NCBI GenBank assembly: GCA_950097015.1
Contig: CATNEN010000002.1
Span: 4,185,001-4,249,000 of the forward strand
Length of the DNA stretch: 64,000 nt
Source of the DNA: Macrostomum hystrix
Taxonomy: Eukaryota > Platyhelminthes > Macrostomidae
Reading direction: 5' to 3'
The notes below the pieces were generated by a model. That model ran no database searches, was not told where the DNA came from, and saw only the letters and a list, made by a program, of their open reading frames with translations. Below, piece by piece: positions 59,697-64,000 of the stretch. The translations under genes and the position numbers were made by a program. The number at the start of each line of letters is the position of its first letter. Within the stretch, counting starts at the first letter, position 1.

Positions 59697-62600
59697 ATGA
59701 GCATTCAACCACCCGAAGCGGTGGAAGCCGACCCTGTGTCAGTGGGCAACGGCGATCAAATCCCGGCTTCAGCTCCGCCTGAGCTTCGCACAATTATTAG
59801 ACAGAACAGAGGCCGACACTCTGGCTGGCAGCGGCTGAAGACATTCATCGGTGACAGCGGCGGCGGACGCGACACAGGCAGCAGTGGCGGTGGCGGTGGC
59901 GGTGGCGGCAGTGGTGTCGACAGCAGCAGCAGTGCCACTGTCGGCGGTGGCGCCAGACCTCGTCGAAAAACAAAGCGTTGTACGGCCGATACCGAGTCCT
60001 CAAACTGTTCAGCCCTGAATCGACTGGATCCTAATCGCGACACTATTAGCAGCCTGCTGCACACGCAGCCACCGGCAAACTGTGCAGAGAGCTGGCGCTT
60101 CTTGGCCATCCTGTTCAAGTGCCTGTTTTCATCCAAGGTGTTCCCAGACACGCAAAGTGAGCAGCTCTATCAAATGTACTTTCGCAGGCTGAACCACCGT
60201 CTGCTACTGGTGCTGGTGGCGACCTTGGCTCTGCTCAGCGTTGGCGCCGCCGTCACCCAGCTGCCGCAGATTGTGCGCGGACTATCGGCAACCTCCTTGC
60301 TGAAGCTGTGCATCAGCGCTGTCGCCGGAGTCGGCTTCTGCGGCCTCCTAGCTGGCATGCTTCGCTGCCGGGTTGGACTAACGAGGCAGCAGCACCTGAG
60401 CTACGGCCTGATGGTCTGCTTCCTGCTGCTGCAGCTCGCCAACCTTGTGCGCCTACCGGACGACCAAGATCCCCTGTGCTGGAAGACCAGCAGCGGCCTC
60501 TTCACCAGCTGCTTGCTAATCATCATTGCCTACCTGTTTCTGCCCCTCAGAGTGCGCAGCCTGCTGGGCTGCTGCGGCCTTGTCACTGCTGTGCACCTGT
60601 TGACCCGACTCACTGGCATGGACCGGCCTGACTTTGGCGCTGGGGTGAGCACTTTATCTGGCGGCTGCAGCTGAATAGTGCATCGGGCCCAACAGGGCTA
60701 GGTGTAAATATTACCTTTTTTCAATGCGAGTTTACTGTTGACAACTTTCATCATAAATGTGGCGTTGCTTTCACCAACCAATACCACGGTTGCCTGTTTA
60801 AATACCAAGTTTACATACTCAAGAACTCGGGCCAACTTCTTCTGAAATAATAATCAAGTCGCCAGCCCTTCATGCCATCGAGATATTCAACGGCTCTGTT
60901 TTTTTAGGGAAAACTATTTTTAGGGAATCCATGGCCAGCTAGAGGCACTCTGCTGACAAGTGCTGACGGCGTTGGGGTGGTAACTGATTGGTTGACAGAC
61001 TCGAAGAGGGTCTTGTGGTTGAGCCACGTCCCATATTGAGGCTTGATCAGAGAAATGGGAGAAATTTGCCTCATTTCTATTATTGATTGTTCACAAGCTA
61101 CATCTTATCTACGCCTTTCCTCGTTAGTTTCATTATCCGAATCAGTCTAATTGAGTACTAAATAGTGAATGAGATTAATGTATCTGATTCGGGAATAAGT
61201 GTTTGAAGATAATATAACGGCTAAGCTGCAGAATATTTTATTTCGGCAGGAACCTATAGTACAAAGACGTAGAAACACTGAAGCAGTTTTTTTACTGGAA
61301 TTTTTCTCAGCACTGCTCAGCAGAGGAGTTTTTCATCTAATATAAAATTTAGTTTCTGTTGCTAGAGCTTGATAGAATGCTAGCTTGGTGTTATTGACTG
61401 CTCGTTCTAGAAAACTGCTAATTGACCTAGCTTCCAAAACAAAATGGCTTCCTTCTGACTGACCCTAACCTTAATCGAGAAGTCGAAAAAATAGTCGAAA
61501 GGGGAGACTTGGCACGACTTGGCAAGGTCACCTAAGGTCACTTCATCGGAGCGTCAAATCACGCCACTTCCCGTTAAGTGTGCCAAACTTGAGACTGTCA
61601 GCTGATTAGGCTTACGGCGAATTCTAAAAAAAAGTGAGCAAACGACTCGATATATAGCAATAACGAAAACAGCGACTATGACAGTTTATAATGGGCTGTC
61701 CAACAATGATATCGCTGTCTAACTAATAGCGCCTAGAGCAACTCCGACCAACTCGATGCTCACAGGCCTCTAATTAGCACCGACAAGCCGCGCGCCGTAT
61801 CCGGCCCGCCCGTATCTGGCCCATTTGCTGTCCCCTGCTACGCCAATCGAGCTCCGGTCTAGCTACTTTACCCCATTGACGAATCCCCTCAGGGGTGTTC
61901 GCAGTGTCTTTTTTCTGTCCTCGTCCTCATTTTGGAGCTCTCACTGGCCGGGATAAAATACTTTTAGATAGATTTGGATACTGAAATTGTGAATGTGTAA
62001 GAATGAGTAGCAAAGACCAGAAGTCATGGGCTGGAGTGGATTAGGGGCATGAACTGGTACGGATTAGTGAGCTGATCCGCGTCAGCGCGAACGCCCGCCA
62101 GCTCGGTAATTTCCTCTTTAAATTTCTCCTCAAAGTCCATCTTTGTCTCAATCGACGCTCTCCAGATGAGTTCTTAATTATTTATTTAACACGTTTCTAA
62201 AGTTACAAAGCTGATTTAAAGAAGCTAAATTCACTAAAAACCAAAAAATAGTTTCTAGGAGCCAATTCACCACACATAATTTGATTTTAAGCTCAATTTC
62301 GTTTAATCTCGTTTCCTGTCAGTTAAACATAAGATGCTTTTAGAATGTACATCGTGTTTCAGTCTCCAAAATATTATGAAAGAATATGACTGGTCCATGT
62401 ACATTGAATTTTGTCCCTTTCGCCAATCATGGAGCCAGTTGCCGATCGAATGTACATAGAATTTCATCCCCGTCTATTATGAAGCCAGTTGCCTATTGAA
62501 TGTACATTGAATTTCGTGCCCCGCCTAGCATAAAGCCAGTTGCCTATCAAATCTACATTGAAATTTGACCCCGCCTAGCGCGTGAAGTCAGTTGCCTATC

Positions 62601-63714
62601 GAAAGTACATTGAATTTCTTCCCCCGCCTAGCATAAAGCCAGTTGACTATAAAATGTACATTGAATTTCGACCTCGCCCAGCATTAAGCTTGTAATTAAC
62701 GCACATTGAACATCCTCCCCTTGAAAAACTTATCGCTGGACCCACTTTAACAATCCTCAGTTGGCAGCGAACGCCTTCACCCTACTGGCCGCGAACATCA
62801 TCGGGTTGTTTGTACACGGACCAGTTGAAATGGGTCGCAGACAGACGTTCCTGGAGACGCGACGCTACGTGGACGCCAGGCTGCACGCTGAACTGGAGAA
62901 GGACAAGCAGGTGGCAAATCTTTTGAGGGGCTGTCCATTGCTTTAAAATGAAATGGAATTTAGAATTCGCATCCTAACCGTATGCTGTCCGTTGTGAGAA
63001 TGCTTGAGAACTCAGTTCATGGTTTTTGGGGAAGCCAGACAACCGGCTGGGAAAAGAAAATCAGGAAGTCCCACTGTGGCATCATCAAAAAGGTGACAAT
63101 GTCTGTCGATCGTCATGGTTAAATATCCCCTTTATCCTGAAAGCTTAGGATGCATTTTCAATTCTGCCCCCAACTCCCCGACACCTGGAGTGCCTCATTT
63201 TCCCCAATGCGATCCCCTGGGTCTGATATTGAATTTTCACATCTTTTACCTCCTCTCATCGACGCCGACAATGGCAGATCTGATTACCCCTGCCAGTAGA
63301 TAGCTCTGTGGACCACGGTTGAGTAAGATTTGAGCAGAGATTAAGAAAACTATGAGATTATTTCTAGATAGTTTGCAACCAAAGCTTAGTCTCAGAATTC
63401 ATCTGTCTCTCTTCTCTCATTGATCAATGCCAAATCAATTTTGTTGGCAGATAGAAATTTGGTCGGGTCCCTGTGCTATTCAAATATTTTCAGGGGCCAA
63501 GAAAGATTAGATCAATATGAAATAGGAACCAGGTGTTATTTTGGGAAAACTAAATAAACTTGAGCTGTTGTCCTTAAAACAATAATTTTCAGGATCGTCT
63601 AATTCTGTCTGTACTGCCGGGTCACGTGGCATTACCGCTGCTTTATCCGGAGAAGAATCAGTATCCAAAGTCGGTGTTTAACAAGGTCTACATTCAGAGG
63701 CACGATAATGTCAG
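59697..63714 (+). CDS. Transmembrane adenylyl cyclase, type 5/6-like (3' partial)
   Basis: Makes cAMP from ATP at the plasma membrane under G-protein control. Exons visible: 59697..60644, 62761..62910 and 63593..63714, joining in phases 0 and 0 and ending in phase 2 toward the next exon beyond the window; 406 residues are seen. A low-complexity N-terminus with a Gly run (about 62-72) is followed by LYQMYFRRLNHR, equivalent to the LYQRYFF.LNQS motif before TM1 in types 5/6. Then come six membrane spans (about 168-187, 201-222, 235-251, 267-283, 288-302, 319-336). The C1 lead-in has RRQTFLETRRYVDARLH, DRLILSVLPGHVA and FNKVYIQRHDNV, which precede the catalytic ILFADI in this family. The metal-binding Asp residues and C2 lie outside the window. 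The first in-frame ATG is taken as the start, but the frame is open upstream. Confidence 0.9.
62395..62695. repeat. About 51-bp degenerate repeat in cyclase intron
   Basis: Six diverged copies of a unit with cores AAAGCCAGTTGCCTATCG and TGTACATTGAATTTCG, ending 65 bp before the second cyclase exon. The rest of intron 1 (60645-62394) holds nothing that I can name. Confidence 0.85.
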
Positions 63715-63932
63715 GTAGGCCAATTTTTATTTACTTCTAACTTTGAAGAGCCAATTAGCGAATAGGGGAGTAGGGGAACTACTTCTTGAAGCTCCGATTG
63801 GCTGAAGAGAAAAAACATTTTTGGCCCAGCCAATCAGAGCGCATGGAATCACTTTGGGAACAGTCGATGACTCATAAAGTCGTTTGAAAAATGTCCAAAA
63901 AGCATGGAACTAGGGCCAATTAAATAGCTCAC

Positions 63933-64000
63933 CTGCTCTGAGATGTAGGTCTGGCTCACCGAACAGCATCAGGTGATAGGGCCGGGTCCTTGGGGTAGAA
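63933..64000 (-). CDS. Possible exon end of a minus-strand gene at right edge
   Basis: The minus strand reads an open, GC-rich frame (TRPYHLMLFGEPDLHLRA) up to a consensus donor GCAG|GTGAGC at 63933/63932, inside cyclase intron 3 on the opposite strand. Only 68 bp are visible. No family recognised. It could equally be chance or an antisense or nested gene. Confidence 0.25.

Overview
This is a stretch of animal nuclear DNA. Genes are split by GT-AG introns and have GC-rich exons in AT-rich surroundings, and roughly a sixth to a quarter of the window is tandem minisatellite. The gene set fits a lophotrochozoan, most probably a flatworm (inference; no rRNA or mitochondrial marker is present): an ADAR2-type editase, an hnRNP Q/R protein, CPSF6, an FBXL7-like F-box protein, an adenylyl cyclase, a peptide GPCR and a multicopy neuropeptide precursor. 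Merlin-type and Ty3/gypsy-type transposon debris is also present.

Layout. 1-3.5 kb: satellites, no gene. 3.5-5.2 kb (+): two-exon rhodopsin-class GPCR resembling allatostatin-A/galanin receptors. 5.2-12.7 kb: no gene, four large minisatellites. 12.9-20.3 kb (-): ADAR2-like gene in four exons (two dsRBDs plus deaminase). 22.2-33.6 kb (-): hnRNP Q/R (SYNCRIP)-like gene in six exons plus a probable 69-bp cassette exon. 34.0-38.1 kb (+): CPSF6, head-to-head with the hnRNP gene across 395 bp. 38.1-51.3 kb: gene desert with a 2.6-kb satellite, a polypyrimidine tract and an inverted pair of related satellite blocks. 51.3-53.6 kb (+): F-box/LRR gene. 54.9-55.8 kb: dead Ty3/gypsy pol fragment. 57.75-58.66 kb (+): neuropeptide precursor with seven near-identical peptide copies. 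59.7 kb to past the right edge (+): adenylyl cyclase of the type 5/6 kind.

For every gene the exon joins below were worked out by hand from splice sites, phase and family similarity. All joined frames stay open, and the phases agree at each junction.

Most notable: (1) a neuropeptide precursor whose repeated 14-residue peptide I do not recognise; (2) an intact-ended Merlin-like transposon with TIRs and an 8-bp target duplication in the hnRNP intron, plus an internally deleted relative in the neighbouring CPSF6 intron; (3) a second, non-coding TIR element with its own 8-bp duplication; (4) minisatellites whose unit is a fused 3'/5' splice-site motif; (5) unlinked minisatellites that share 11-13-nt cores.
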